NCBI GenBank assembly: GCA_021014325.1
Contig: JAJGQC010000556.1
Span: 1 to 64,000 of the forward strand
Reading direction: 5' to 3'
DNA: 64,000 nt
Origin: Plazaster borealis
Taxonomy: Eukaryota > Echinodermata > Asteroidea > Forcipulatida > Labidiasteridae
Below are positions 11,543-22,452 of the stretch, in pieces (the stretch's first letter is position 1; every line of letters begins with the position of its first letter). The notes beneath the pieces are model-generated. The model was not told the origin of the DNA, ran no database searches, and was given only the letters and a program-made list of their open reading frames with translations. The translations under genes and the position numbers were made by a program.

Positions 11543-12821
11543 TGGTTTTATACACGCATGAGGACCATTGACATCGCCGAGCTTGTGTGCTGGTCTTGTA
11601 GAGTACTGCCGAGTTAATCACGATCATCTGCTTTCTGCGACATCTCCATTGTACCATTCACACATACAATAGCCGTTTCCGATAACAGGTGTTAGCAGAC
11701 ACAGTTGTCATACTTCGTTTTTCAAAGCGTTTCGTTTGTAATATATCAATTACTACAGTTGTCAGATTTACGCATCAAGTAATATTAACAATATTCTCGT
11801 ACAGTATTGGTTTCAGAAAGCGTAGCTCATTTGAGCTTGCCTTTCAGTATAAATTTTCAAATTGTTTTACATTGATTGATGACAACTAATATTAATAAAC
11901 AAAACCCTGTTTGCTTCTAAATTTTTCTTTTTACATATAAAACTTTCTACTACTAATATATTTTCCTACACCCATTCAGATTATAACATTGAAAAATAAA
12001 CTACATTCATTCATAGTCTAGTCCATTTTTAATGATTTCAATATTTGCAATATTTGCTTGCATTTTATTTGTTTGACATCCATTATTTAGATTAGTGGTT
12101 TATTGGTGTAAAGCCTGTTGTATGGTTTGTTACTGCCTGATTTGGTTAGCATATTGCTTCAGGTTGGTGGTTTGTTCTTCAGTACCAGGTGTATTTCGTT
12201 GGTTTCTATTTCACCTAATTGGGTCTTCCATTTGAAAGGGCTTTGCTCTGTCTTCAAGTCTTCGGCCAGCTTCAGAATACGATTCACCAGTTGTTCCCGA
12301 GCAATATCTGGTTTGTTACTCTTATCTACCATACCTAAGTTTTATCACATCTTGTTAAAATGCTTGACCTTTGCAAGGGGGTGGCATCCTCGCATCATAA
12401 AGTAGCTTTTCGTTGTTGCCTTAACTTTTACCACATTTGGTTTATCTCGGCCTTAGTAGTGCCGTCTTATACAGCAGAATTGTGTTTAGCAGTTGCACAG
12501 GTGATTACTCATACCTGATCGCGTGTTCCTTGCATCTAATGCCAGATTACATCTTCCCTGTCCTTTTTTGCCTTTTTACCAGTTGTTTCGTTATTCTCAT
12601 CGTTTCACTTTCCACGTTTTGTGGGTGCTTGCGACAAGTGTATAATTGAATACTTCTTACTGAAAGTTGCGAATGTTTCACTTGCATACAAGTTCATTAT
12701 TCGAAATCTTTTCTGATTCCCATGTTTAGCGAACAATTTATTGTCTTCTGGCTTGTGGTGGAGATCATCGATTGCTCAGTAACTGAAGAGATCACCACCA
12801 CAAATACTCGTTGTCCATCAA
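11543..12821 (-). mobile_element. Ty3/Gypsy 3' part, truncated at the turn (arm A)
   Basis: 3' LTR (about 11,543-11,700), then the 3' coding region on the minus strand, matching 58,746-60,144. It stops inside the integrase at the microhomology junction 12,815-12,821. Frames are broken. Confidence 0.75.
12755..12803. repeat. Imperfect hairpin beside the first turn
   Basis: GTGGTGGAGATC at the left faces GATCACCACCAC at the right with a loop of about 25 nt. In arm W the corresponding sequence (around 60,070-60,125) has no right-hand half, so the right half arose at or near the junction or is local sequence error. Confidence 0.5.
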
Positions 12822-14398
12822 AACCCACCAAGTATCAAAAAGCAAAAAGCCTCCTAGAGATATAATGTACTGGCCAGGCATGTCTGCTCAAATTACTTGC
12901 GCAGCAGAAACAGCTCAACCTGTAATGAATTTGCAAAACGAAACGCAAAAGAGCCTATGATGTCACATGAAACCAAGCAGAATATGGGAAAAGTGCTTAC
13001 ACAGCTTTGTTTGAGATTGATGGACAACAGTATTTATTAATTGTTGATTACTATTCCAGTTACTTGAACTTAATCGATTAGTCTCACTACAAGCCAGAAA
13101 GTTGTAGAATTGTGTAAAACAACATTTCGCTAGACATGGAATCCCAGAAGAAGTGATTTCAGATAATGGACCCCAGTATGCAAGTGAAACATTCACTAAC
13201 TTCAGTAAAGAGTGGAAATTCAATTATACACTCTGTATCACCAAGGTACTACAAAGCAAATGGAAAGGCTGAGAAAACAGTGATAGTAAAACAGCTAATC
13301 AAAAGGCAAAAAGGACGGAGAGACCTTAATCTAGCATTACCAGGATTACAGGAACACACCGATCCAAGGCATAGTAATCACCTGTACAAAACCACAAACA
13401 CAATTGCCAACAAGCAACACTACTAAAACCAGAGATCGTGAAATGGAAGCAAAAGTTAAAACAACAAACCGAAAAGCAAAAGAAATACTATGATGCAGGG
13501 ACAAAGAGCTGCCACCCTTACACAAAGGTCAAAGCATTTTAGTAAGATGTGATAAAACTTGGAAACCAGCTGTTGTAATAGATAAGAGTAACAAACCAAG
13601 ATCATATATTGTCAAGACAACAGTATCTAAAGTTCACAAGCAACCGAAGACTTGAAACAAACAAAAGCCACTCAAATGGAAGACCAATTAGATTAAATAG
13701 AACTAAACAAAATACACTGCATAATCAAACAAACCACCACAACCACAAACTCAATATGTAACCAATCAGGCAGGGTAAGCAAACCACCTGATGATACACA
13801 CCAATGTTTCTTACTAATCTAAATAATATGGATGTCAAACAAATAAATGCAAACAAATATTAAATATTTGAAATCCATTAAACAATGGACTAGACTATGA
13901 ATATGAATGCTGGATTTGACTTCTGGCGTTATAATGGATAGATTGTTAGAATATGTAGTAGTAGAAAGTTTATAGTGTAAATTAAAAATAAGTTGCTGGA
14001 AACCAAAACAAGTTTTGTTTATTAATATTAGTTGTCATCAAATCAATGTAAAACCAATTTTGAAAATTTATACTGAAGGCAAACTCAAATGAATACACAA
14101 CTCTGAAACCAATACTGCACCGAATATTTGTTATGTACTTGATTATATTAAATCCTGACAACTGTAGTAATTATTATATTACAAACAGAAACCTTGAAAA
14201 CAGGGAGATGTAACAGCTGTGTCATATAACACCTGGTTGTAGACGGTGTAGTTGTGTAATGTGACATGAGACAATGGAATGTCCACCAGGCTTGCCTCCT
14301 CAAAGATGGACTTATAATGAAGAAAGCAGGTACTGGGCAGACTGTGCCACACAAGTAACAGTGTCCAATGAGTCCCTCCATGCATTGTACATAAAACA
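12822..14398 (+). mobile_element. Ty3/Gypsy 3' part, integrase to 3' LTR (arm U)
   Basis: Degraded integrase region (13,000-13,430, with legible MDPSMQVK and NGKAEK motifs equivalent to the core near 59,900-60,000), integrase C-terminal region (13,500-13,800), a polypurine-like CAGGGAGA at 14,201-14,208, and the LTR at 14,209-14,398. The first roughly 200 bp (12,822-13,020) has no counterpart in arm A and forms the loop of the first palindrome. Confidence 0.8.
14209..14398 (+). repeat. Ty3/Gypsy 3' LTR (arm U)
   Basis: Begins TGTAACAGCTGTG directly after the purine run and ends GTACATAAAACA. This 190-bp LTR is the best preserved in the window. The flank that follows (CCAACGAGCACCAGAAAC) is part of a minisatellite also found at 63,421-63,560. 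Confidence 0.75.
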
Positions 14399-14433
14399 CC
14401 AACGAGCACCAGAAACAACCCCAACGAAAGCAA

Positions 14434-14679
14434 TTGGGTAGAACAAAACCCCAACCAGCACCGGAAACACCCAGACTTGAAATGGAAGCACCTCAAACAA
14501 CCCTAGAGGAGGAGGAGGAGGAACGGCTGCGGAGGCTGCCGTCTCCTAATGGCCTCCCGACTCCAGAGCTGGGAGGGGAGGATATCAATGAAAGAACCAC
14601 CGAAAGTCCTCGAGGGAAAAGGTTACTTAGTAAGACCAGAGGAGCGGCAATGAAAGTGATAGCAGCAACCACGGGATAA
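14434..14679 (+). CDS. Open frame of unknown identity, Glu/Arg/Pro-rich
   Basis: Not recognised. 81 residues: a short Pro-rich lead from the minisatellite, a polyglutamate run coded by GAGGAGGAG repeats, then LPSPNGLPTPELGG and a basic C-terminus. It follows the Gypsy 3' LTR directly. On the other side of the Gypsy insertion (arm W, minus strand, 63,312-63,590) the same minisatellite is also open, so this could be the downstream half of a repeat-encoded protein split by Gypsy. The TAAATAAATAAG-rich end near 14,836-14,875 would suit the tail of a non-LTR element. Low certainty. Confidence 0.25.
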   Translation: MGRTKPQPAPETPRLEMEAPQTTLEEEEEERLRRLPSPNGLPTPELGGEDINERTTESPRGKRLLSKTRGAAMKVIAATTG

Positions 14680-15591
14680 GCAACAACAAACCAAATGGAA
14701 ACTAATCAAAGTAGAGGAACCTATAAGGAATAAATTGGTGGTTGTAACCAAGAATACAGTGTCAAGTCATACTGACAAAAAGGAGGCTTGTACGGCATGA
14801 CGTCACAAAGCTGTGGGTCTATGATATCTGTTACTAAATAAGTGAGTGAATAAATAAATAAGTAAATAAGAAGAGTGTTATTAAATAATGTCTAGCACTA
14901 ATAGAAGACATGGTATAAAGTATCGCAGTTTGACTAGAGTCAAGGTTTGAGTACATTTTGAATCATTTATTTTAATCAGATAAACTTTGTAACATGTTGC
15001 AATGAAGTTTTCCCATGAGACAAAATACTTTGTGTTTATATTATTCCTAAATTAATACTAAATTTATGTACATTGAGAGAAAAGCAGTGACTCAAACCTA
15101 GCTAAGTACAGAAGTAGGATTGGACGGTATAATAACAATTAGCTGAAGAGCCAAGAAGAAAACAGAGTAGTTATGACTAATTATTGACTGAGTAGCAGTG
15201 GCTTAATAATGCTTCGAGTGAAACATTGTAAGTATAATTTAATAAAGTACATTGCAATATATATTAATCTTATTCATAATTATTGGACTTTGACTGAGGG
15301 AAAGAGACAAAACATTTCCAGTAAAAGGACGAATGTACAGACAGAGTCACAAACAATTTAATTGATGTTATTTGTTATTGTAAATATGGTGTACAGTGTA
15401 TGTACAGCCACTGCATACAGTGAATATGAATTTACTTGCAATATGCATACATACAGCACTTGCTAACTTGTGAATCTCCAGGTTATTTTTAAATTTGCTG
15501 GAGGACAGCAAAGTCTTAGGGAAGGCTGTGTGACGAAAATGCCACCGCTCAATCTCCCATTTCTCTCGCTAATCTTACCTTTATAATGCCC
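14680..15591. other. No gene seen (arm U)
   Basis: AT-rich sequence with a TAAATAAATAAG simple repeat at 14,836-14,875. Mirrors 57,561-58,400. Confidence 0.5.
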
Positions 15592-16342
15592 TTTCTTTAG
15601 ATGATTAACTTTGCAGCATATATTTCCCAGGGATTTAAGTGTAATAATAACTTTACGATGTCTAAAACTGTCTACGTGTAATGATGTTGCTACCAACACA
15701 CACGCAGTATATGTGGAATGCATGTCAAGCAGTCTATGTAGGCCCTATAGAATCCTAGATGGCGTCTGGCTATTATTGGCTCGCTATGATTAGTCAGATG
15801 TCTGTAAATTATTATCTAGTTTGTGAGCCACAAAACACCTTTACGTATGGTAAATTACATTATTTTATAATGTATAGCTTTAATCTTTGATGCAAATTAG
15901 AGTGAGACTTTTGAGTAAAGAAATTCATATAAAATGATGCACTTATCGCCTGCTTCATCAGGGATTGCCTGAGTCGTGTATATTAATTAGATGACATCAC
16001 ACATCTTTTTATCAATGAAAATGGTTTTGTTTACGTTATGATTAAACTCACTTATTTCACACACTTCAAGTAATAATCTCCTTTAATGAATGTTGTTTTA
16101 CAAATACATGTTAAAGAGTAATTTAGTTTGTTTATACAGTAAACTCAGGCAAATGTGATTTTCTGGAGCTGGTTTTCAACTTGAACATGAGATTAATTTA
16201 GCCAATGTTATTTAGGGTAAATAAATTTAAGCATGAGAACTTTTGAAAAGCGTAAGGGGCGCTTTGTGCCTGGATTAGTATAAATAGTGCAACTTTGGAG
16301 ATTTCTTACACCTGACTGATTAGCTGAATTTGAGTCTGACAA
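15592..16342. repeat. Module copy 1 (arm U)
   Basis: From TCTTTAGATGATTAACTTT to GAGTCTGACAATA. It is directly repeated at 17,444-18,208. The copies share landmarks such as GTTGCTACCAACACACACG, TTTGATGCAAATTAGAGTG and CTGACTGATTAGCTGAATTT, and differ by scattered small changes. No coding frame. Confidence 0.8.
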
Positions 16343-16354
16343 TATACACTGGGG

Positions 16355-16830
16355 AAAAATGGCTCAAACAGAGCCACAATTGGCTCATTTGTTTAACTGA
16401 GCCACTTTTGGCTCAGGTTGAGCCATGAAGTGGCTCACTGGTTACTTGGCCACTTTTGGCTCAGGCTGAGCCGTGATATGCTATGTTGGCTCACTTTGTT
16501 ACTGAGCCACTTTTGGCCCGGGCTGAGTCGTGACCAGGGGTAAAAGTTGACTCATTTGTTACTGGTTTCACTGGCCCCGGCTAAGGAGCCGCAAAAGGCA
16601 AAGTTGGCTCATTTTTTGTTACTGGAGCCACTTTTGGCTTGCTGACGTGTGAAAAGGCAAAAGTTGGCCCATTTTGTTACTGAGCCACTTTTGGCTCAGG
16701 CTGAGCCGTAAAAGGTAAGTTGACTCATTTGTTACTGAGCCACTTTTGGCCCAGGCTGAGCTGTGAAAAGGTAAGTTGGGATCTATTTGTTACTGTTTCA
16801 CTTTTGGTTCAGATTGAGCCGTGTTTGCCT
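16355..16830. repeat. GAGCC/GGCTC minisatellite
   Basis: About eight units of roughly 57-62 bp with core ACTGAGCCACTTTTGGCTCA followed by GGCTGAGCCGTGAAAAGGTA. Each unit contains TGGCTCAGGCTGAGCC, which is largely self-complementary. It lies between the two module copies. Confidence 0.85.
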
Positions 16831-17443
16831 ATTTTCTTTATTGACTCAAAGGAACCTCGAAGACGTCTCCATCAGTGTGTGCTGTGGCTTTTTTAGTTTC
16901 CTCTGCCTTTATAAAGGCTAAGTTTTTACCTTCTGTTGAACAAGTTCCTCCTAAATATTTTCATGTTATTGCTAAGTACTTTTGTACACCATTTGTACTA
17001 CCTTCTGGCAGTTTTGTTCGCAGCATTTGCCAGGATGTTTAATTGATTTAACTGATGGTAAACCACACATTAAACTGGTGACTTAAAGAAGTTCTGCAGC
17101 CCCAGTTGTATTCAAACTGGTGGTGTGCTGTGCAGTAGCTGCCATGTTTTATGGCTGTGCTCTGCCTACATTTATACCAGTAATGAATTTTACACACTAC
17201 ATGTACAACCCATGGCCAGCCAAGCCCAATTGCATTTAACCATATACTAAGCCATTGATCGTTTTAAAATTATACAAACTTCACCATGGATAAGTTTTTC
17301 TATATTTGGAGCTATACTAGAGCTGCCAACATTTGCATCTAGCAATCAGGAAGATTTTGTACAACAATCGGGAAATATTTAGAATTACATTGACATAGGA
17401 AAACAGTTTCTGCAATCAGGAGATTTTCAAATTTGTTCATCAG
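16831..17443. other. Spacer between minisatellite and second module
   Basis: No coding frame. Mirrors 8,500-9,190. It contains sequence found only in A and U, never in W. Confidence 0.55.
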
Positions 17444-18208
17444 TTCTTTAGATGATTAACTTTTGCAGCATATTTCCAGGGATTTAAGTGTAATAATAAC
17501 TTCTTTACGATGTCTAAACTGTTCACGTGTAATGTTGTTGTTACCAACACACACGTGTATATGTGAATTCATGTCAAGCAAAGTCTATGTATAGAATCCA
17601 AGACGCGTCTGCTGTTGTTATTGTTCGCTATGATTGGTCAGATGTTCGTAAATTATTATCTAGTTTGTGAGCCACAAAAACACCTTTATTTGTGATGGTA
17701 AAATTACATTATTTTAAATGTATAGCTTTAATCTTTTGATGCAAATTAGAGTGAGACTTTTGAGTAAAGAAATTAAGTATAAAAATGATGCACTTATCGT
17801 CTGCTTCATCAGGGATTGCCTAAGTCATTGCATATTAATTAGATGACATCACACATCTTTTATCAATGAAAATGGTTTTGTTTAGTTTATGATTAAACTC
17901 ACTTATTTCACACATTTCAAGTAATAACTTCCTTTAATGAATGGTTATTCTTACAAATAGAGAGAGTAAATGTTAAAGAGTATTTTAGCTCATTTATACA
18001 GTGGAAAACTTGTATAAAAATGTGATTTTTAGCTGGTTTTCAACTTGAACATGGAGATTAATTTAGCCAACGTTATTTAGGGCGTGGCCTAAATTCTAAG
18101 CATGAGAACTTTTGTGTGCGTAAGGCGCAGTAGTTTGATTAGTATAAATAGTGCAACTTTTAGAGATTTCTACACTCTGACTGATTAGCTGAATTTGAGT
18201 CTGACAAT
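17444..18208. repeat. Module copy 2 (arm U)
   Basis: Direct copy of 15,592-16,342 with the same start (TTCTTTAGATGATTAACTTT) and end (GAGTCTGACAATA). Arm W has a single copy, so the two copies plus spacer behave like a tandem duplication or an unequal-exchange product. Confidence 0.8.
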
Positions 18209-18394
18209 ACAGTTGCTGACCTCCAAACCCAAGAGTGCATTGTTATTGTCATTTCACTGTTGATCAAGAAGCCAGAGGGATATTGAGGTATGTTACTAAT
18301 ATTATAGGAAATTATTCCTAAAATTTAAATTCTTGAGGATAAAATGATCACTGCTTTGTGTGGATTTTCCCCATCTTTCTTTAACTTGTGAGAT

Positions 18395-18690
18395 GTAATT
18401 TGAGGAGCTGTGTGGAGCTAGATTTATATTTTGGGGAGCCAAACACTTGAGGAGCTGTGGAGCTATTCTAAGTTAATATTTGTGGAGTTGAGGAGCTAAA
18501 TTATTACTCGGGGAGCAAATTTAATACTGGAGGAGCTGTGGAGCTAAATTATTACTCGGGGAGTAAATTTAATACTGGAGGAGCTGTGGAGGTAGATTAT
18601 TACTCCGGGGAGCAAAATTAACACTCGGGGAGCTGTAGAGATAAGTTATGATCAGTAATACAAGAGGAGCTAGTTAGCCATTCGAGGAGC
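18395..18690. repeat. Minisatellite with GGAGCTGTGGAGCTA core
   Basis: About five units of roughly 55 bp: GGAGCTGTGGAGCTAAATTA, then TTACTCGGGGAGCAAATTTA, then ATACTGGA. Copies at about 7,140-7,440 (A) and 56,410-56,610 (W) have fewer units. Confidence 0.75.
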
Positions 18691-18794
18691 AATAAGGACT
18701 ATCGAGATCTGGATAGTTGCCATTACAAACTAGCTAATACTTTCCAGTAGGCTTTATTAAAGGTTTATTCTAGGGTTCACACATATATTTTAGG

Positions 18795-18980
18795 ACGAAA
18801 GGTGCCTAGTATCACTTGTGGATTTTAAGGAGTGGATATTGTTGTTCGCTCAAGGAGCGCAATATCACTTGTAAGGTTTTGAGAAGTGGGTATTGTTGTT
18901 AGCTCAAGGAGCGCAATACTACTTTGTGGTTTTAAATTAGTGGATATTGTAGGACGAAAGGTGCCTAGTATCATTTAGGT
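18795..18980. repeat. 62-bp tandem repeat, three units
   Basis: Units contain TAGTATCACTTGTGGATTTT and TAGTGGATATTG and alternate between GGACGAAAGGTGCC and CTCAAGGAGCGCAA. Mirrors 6,880-7,060 and 56,115-56,310. Confidence 0.7.
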
Positions 18981-19496
18981 ATATACCTCTGCAGGCGGTT
19001 TGTCAGCAAATTATTAATGGTTTACAAGACTGGAAAATATTAGAGAACTAGTACATATAAATGTGTAACTTCAATCTATCTATTGCAACGACTGAGGACA
19101 ATTGTTGGTATGGAAGAATGGATGTTGTAAATAATGATTTGAGGAGTTTGTGAGTTGAATTGAAATGATTTGATTATCTTGCAGAATTGAAACCATTCTG
19201 TGTTTGAATTAAACTATTCGTCTTCATCTCTGAATTATCCTATCACTGGGTCATATATTTTGACGACGGACCCTAGTCTACCAATTCGAGAATCTAAACC
19301 GGTGAGGCGGAACTCCGGTAATTTAGGCCTGTAAATTTTCCGCCTGGTGGCAGCGCTGTTGAAGACGACCTGTGAGAGAACTCAGGTACGACTCAAATTT
19401 CTGCCACAGTAAGATTGGTTTATTTTCAGGAACTTTCTGCAGAATCACAAAAAGTTGGCCACTCTGCTGTACAACCAAGAACCAAGAATCAGATAC
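18981..19496. other. Intronic sequence, no gene seen (arm U)
   Basis: Equivalent of 6,261-6,879 and 55,602-56,110. It contains the downstream intron edge of the Gln/Ser-rich exon. Confidence 0.5.
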
Positions 19497-19670
19497 CTGT
19501 AGAGTAAGATCCTCTTTCTGTCTGCTTTGAGGATCTAGTGGTTGAGTCGACCACCCCTGAAGCCTTGGGGCTTGATGACAAGGTATTTCCTGGTCTGTCG
19601 TCAGGTTCATGGTGGTAACTGAGCAACTTTGATGGCTGGACATCTGGGATGCCTCTTGGGGAGATTGCTC
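19497..19670 (-). CDS. Candidate internal exon, Gln/Ser-rich linker
   Basis: Not recognised. 174 bp, exactly 58 codons, open in phase 0 and bounded by CCATCTTCCAG/G and CTACAG/GTATCT. The peptide is hydrophilic, rich in Gln, Ser and Thr (SPQEASQMSSHQSCS, then SRQKEDLTLQ), without a domain signature; it looks like a disordered linker. The same exon is 173 bp in arm W with both splice sites kept, which supports splicing. It faces the same way as the other candidate exons, so it may be a downstream exon of the CEP95-like gene. Confidence 0.55.
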
Positions 19671-20479
19671 CTGGAAGATGGAATGGAGGTATGGATACAA
19701 ATTATTTTGATGTGAGAAAAAAACTCAAAAGATAAAACGTGTGAAACAAAATGTTGCCTGAAAATCGGGCAAGATAGCTCTTGGTATTAGGGGCTACAAA
19801 AAGATATTATTTAGGATGAAAATAACTCAGGGGAGCTGAAGGTAAGAATTTAAGTTCCTCTTAGAACAGTCTAGATTTTAGGACGGAGGGAAACATGAAC
19901 CAGGCAACGAGTTCCAAAGAGATGTAGTTGTGGGAAAAAAAGCTGTTAGAATGGCTCTTTGTTCTACATCTCAGCAAAGCAAAGAGTGTGTGGGTGAGAA
20001 CAAGCAGACAGCCTGCCCTTATGATGAGAACTATAAGGCTTGAATTTGACACTGGACCGCAGGTCCAAGGACAGTGATTTTAGCATCGGGCCAGTAAACT
20101 TATGACCGGACAAGTCCGGCTGTCTTGTGCTGCTCGAATGAATAATAATACCTCACTGTACAATATCTTTAATTTAAAGAAATGATGTTCAAATGTTGAT
20201 TTTGAGTTTGAGTCTTGTAAAATCTTTTAATTCTGTGTTCAGCATCAGAGTATACTTACCCATAAGAGATAAATCTTCTCTCTCATTGATTGTTCAAATG
20301 AAAACTGTTTACATGCTAAACTTTGTAGAAAAGTTCTTTCCCATTTCAATTCTGGTCTTGTAAAAAATTAAATTCCGGTCCGTTAAACATTTTGAGCCAC
20401 AAGCTCTTGCCGTCTTGTGGAATTCTACCAAAAGTTTGAGCCCGCAACTAGACTCTTCTCCTCACCTGAGGTTTGGAAG
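19671..20479. other. Intronic sequence, no gene seen (arm U)
   Basis: Open frames here (for example around 19,861-20,052) are not kept in the other arms. Confidence 0.5.
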
Positions 20480-20616
20480 CCTCGTCGAGGGATGTCTCGT
20501 TGATGGATGTCTCGTTGATAGATGTCTCTTTGAGAAACGTCTAGTTGAGGGATATCTCGATGAGAAATGTCTCATTGAGAAATGTCTCGTTGAGAAATGT
20601 CTCGTTGAGGGATGTA
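20480..20616. repeat. 15-bp tandem repeat
   Basis: About nine units of GATGTCTCGTTGAGG/AAATGTCTCGTTGAG. Because 15 is divisible by three, the plus strand stays open and codes a five-residue period (C-L-V-E-K/G) within 20,415-20,648. The complement array is at 54,478-54,622 and, more degraded, at 5,063-5,213. No start or context supports real translation. Confidence 0.8.
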
Positions 20617-20975
20617 CCGTGACGAGGCATCTTTCATACCAAGCTTGATGAGCTCAGCTGTGGAGTCACCTTCTGATTGGCTCTTAGGCTGGCTCAGGTG
20701 TTTTGATATGTCGCTAATGGTGTGACTATCGTAAGGTCTGCCAATTTTGAAATGTAGATTCAAACCACCATCATCATGTTTCACAAAAACTTTATTGTGT
20801 TAAATTACATGTACACTTTCTTCAGAACAGGAAAGCAAATTTAGAGAGAGAAAACAAAAATGTAAATATTTGACAGACTGCAACTTTTTTTCACCATATT
20901 TCCTCAAATACTACATTCAAAATGGTCAGATGGAGATATTTTACAAATTAATACACAAATTTTGGATGCATACGA

Positions 20976-21074
20976 GTAGAATATAATCATGAGGTGAAAT
21001 CTGGACTGTCCCATTTCTTGAGGCGAAGCAAAGTGAAATGGAACAGTCCAGATTATGTGATTATATTCTGCTAC
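20976..21074. repeat. Hairpin inverted repeat, possible small MITE
   Basis: AGTAGAATATAATCAT at the left and GATTATATTCTGCTAC at the right enclose CTGGACTG(T)CCCATTTC and its complement GAAATGGAACAGTCCAG around a loop with GAGGCGAAGCAAAGT. The outer GATGCAT/ATGCATC words extend the symmetry. Present in all three arms. Confidence 0.75.
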
Positions 21075-21823
21075 ATTGTATGAATGAAATGCATCCTATA
21101 TTTGTTTTATATATCTCACACATAGATCCGTGACAATTGATATTTCTCATACGATTCATAGCTTATTTCAACAATAACTAATACAAAGTTTTGAACAATT
21201 TATGATTTATTTCATCAATAAGTTATTAAACGGCTGATAAAAAGACATAGCTGGAGCTGTTTAAGAGCGGTTGGCTCAAGCACGTTCTGCATTCATAGCC
21301 ATGTGCGTGTTGATGTGCAAGCTTACATGCGCTAATAACACGTAACGCAATAAATACTCAAAGTAAAATCTATTAGTATGTGCGAAGCATAGCTGCAAGC
21401 GTCCCAAGCATCCTATATTTATCAATATAGGACTCCTATATTAAAATTTGGAGTGTCGAACAGTATACCGGGCAAAAAAAAGTATGACATGGCACGCGTG
21501 ATCCACCAAACAAAGGACAAATATCTCTAAGTGCGGTGTATAATATTTATTTGAACTGTACGCCTATATTTCTATGGATGAGCTGTGCAGCCGCCTGTGT
21601 GTATTGGGGTTACCAACAATGTTTTGCATTTGCTTAGATATCTGCTTGCACTATTTTTATTGCATTTTATCTTTTTATGGAAGTTTTGTTGTAAATAAAT
21701 AAACAAAATTACTAATATGTGAAATAAAAGATTTGTTGATGCTCAAGAAAAATGTTCCCTTCTTCATAACTTCCTTTTTCAATTGAATTGAAAAATAGTA
21801 AAAATGAAGTATGTATAACGTAC
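21075..21823. other. Intronic sequence, no gene seen (arm U)
   Basis: It includes the palindrome AATATAGGACTCCTATATT near 21,429-21,447. No supported coding. Confidence 0.5.
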
Positions 21824-21956
21824 CTTTCATATGCATTAGACGGTGGTCTGTAATAATTGTCTTTCCCACCTCTGAGTCCAAACTCTTCCCTCAAGACGTC
21901 CGTGATGGCAGATACCGTTCCTCTAGTCATTGTGTCCGGGTCTACGAGATCACCAT
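21824..21956 (-). CDS. Candidate internal exon, DNYYRPPSNAYE peptide
   Basis: 133 bp, bounded by GATCATAG/ATGG and GAAAG/GTACGT, open in one frame across its length (2 bases + 43 codons + 2 bases). The peptide begins GDLVDPDTMTRGTVSAITDV and ends DNYYRPPSNAYE. I do not recognise the family. Two other copies exist (53,086-53,222 and 3,635-3,777), each with indels. It lies about 0.5 kb after the CEP95-like exon on the same strand. Confidence 0.55.
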
Positions 21957-22452
21957 CTATGATCAATTATAATACAGACGTACATTATTTCACAGTCTTG
22001 TGACAGAGTGCTAGTTTCCAGTGGCATAAGTATTCGGAATGTAGGTTTTTGAATCCTGGCAACTATACAACGGTTTTGAAACACTTTTCACCTTAATGTG
22101 CTTCTCTTCATACAGTTGTACAATTGGAGGAGCTATTAAGGCTGAAGTAACACCAAAAGTTAGTAACTGAAGCAAAGACCAACTGTGGGTTTTTTAAAGA
22201 GTTGTCCTGACAAAATTACTGCATCAAGGTTAGTTGGCTTCGTCTTCAGCAAGAGGGCTCAAATTCTAGCCACGTCAGCCATTGTGCAATTGTTTTTGAG
22301 CGAGAACAAACTTAACCATAGTATGCTTCTCTTCAACCAGATGTACAACTGGGAACTCAAGAGGGCTTAAATAACCCCTGGAGCTGGAGCAATGTGGTTT
22401 TTTAAAAGTTAAAAACAAGGACAAACTGATGATCCATTTCGCCCCTGCACAC
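21957..22452. other. Intron between two candidate exons (arm U)
   Basis: Equivalent to 52,586-53,085. An open frame at 22,185-22,370 is shared by arm W in its 52,664-52,909 equivalent, but it runs antisense to the exons and has no recognisable domain. Confidence 0.5.

Larger units (their letters stand above)
1..12821 (+). repeat. Arm A: first copy of the locus (forward)
   Basis: This arm is the reverse complement of the sequence after 12,822. Matching landmarks are the BEL LTR edge (260 against 25,145), a short exon (1,439 against 23,983), an inverted-repeat hairpin (4,579 against 21,074), a GAGCC minisatellite (about 9,190-9,715 against 16,355-16,830) and a Gypsy LTR edge (about 11,543 against 14,398). 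It also matches 50,500-60,140 in direct orientation. It is the noisiest arm, with many extra or missing bases that destroy frames still legible in the other arms. Confidence 0.9.

Noticed and set aside
14836..14875. Telomere-like repeat
   Set aside because: It is a TAAATAAG-type simple repeat, not TTAGGG, and is interstitial.
16355..16830. CRISPR-like array
   Set aside because: Units are contiguous degenerate tandem repeats without unique spacers, in animal DNA.
18395..18690. CRISPR-like or regulatory array
   Set aside because: Simple minisatellite whose unit number varies between arms.
22185..22370. Open frame shared with arm W (52,664-52,909)
   Set aside because: Sharing is due to arm homology; it runs antisense to the exons and has no recognisable domain.
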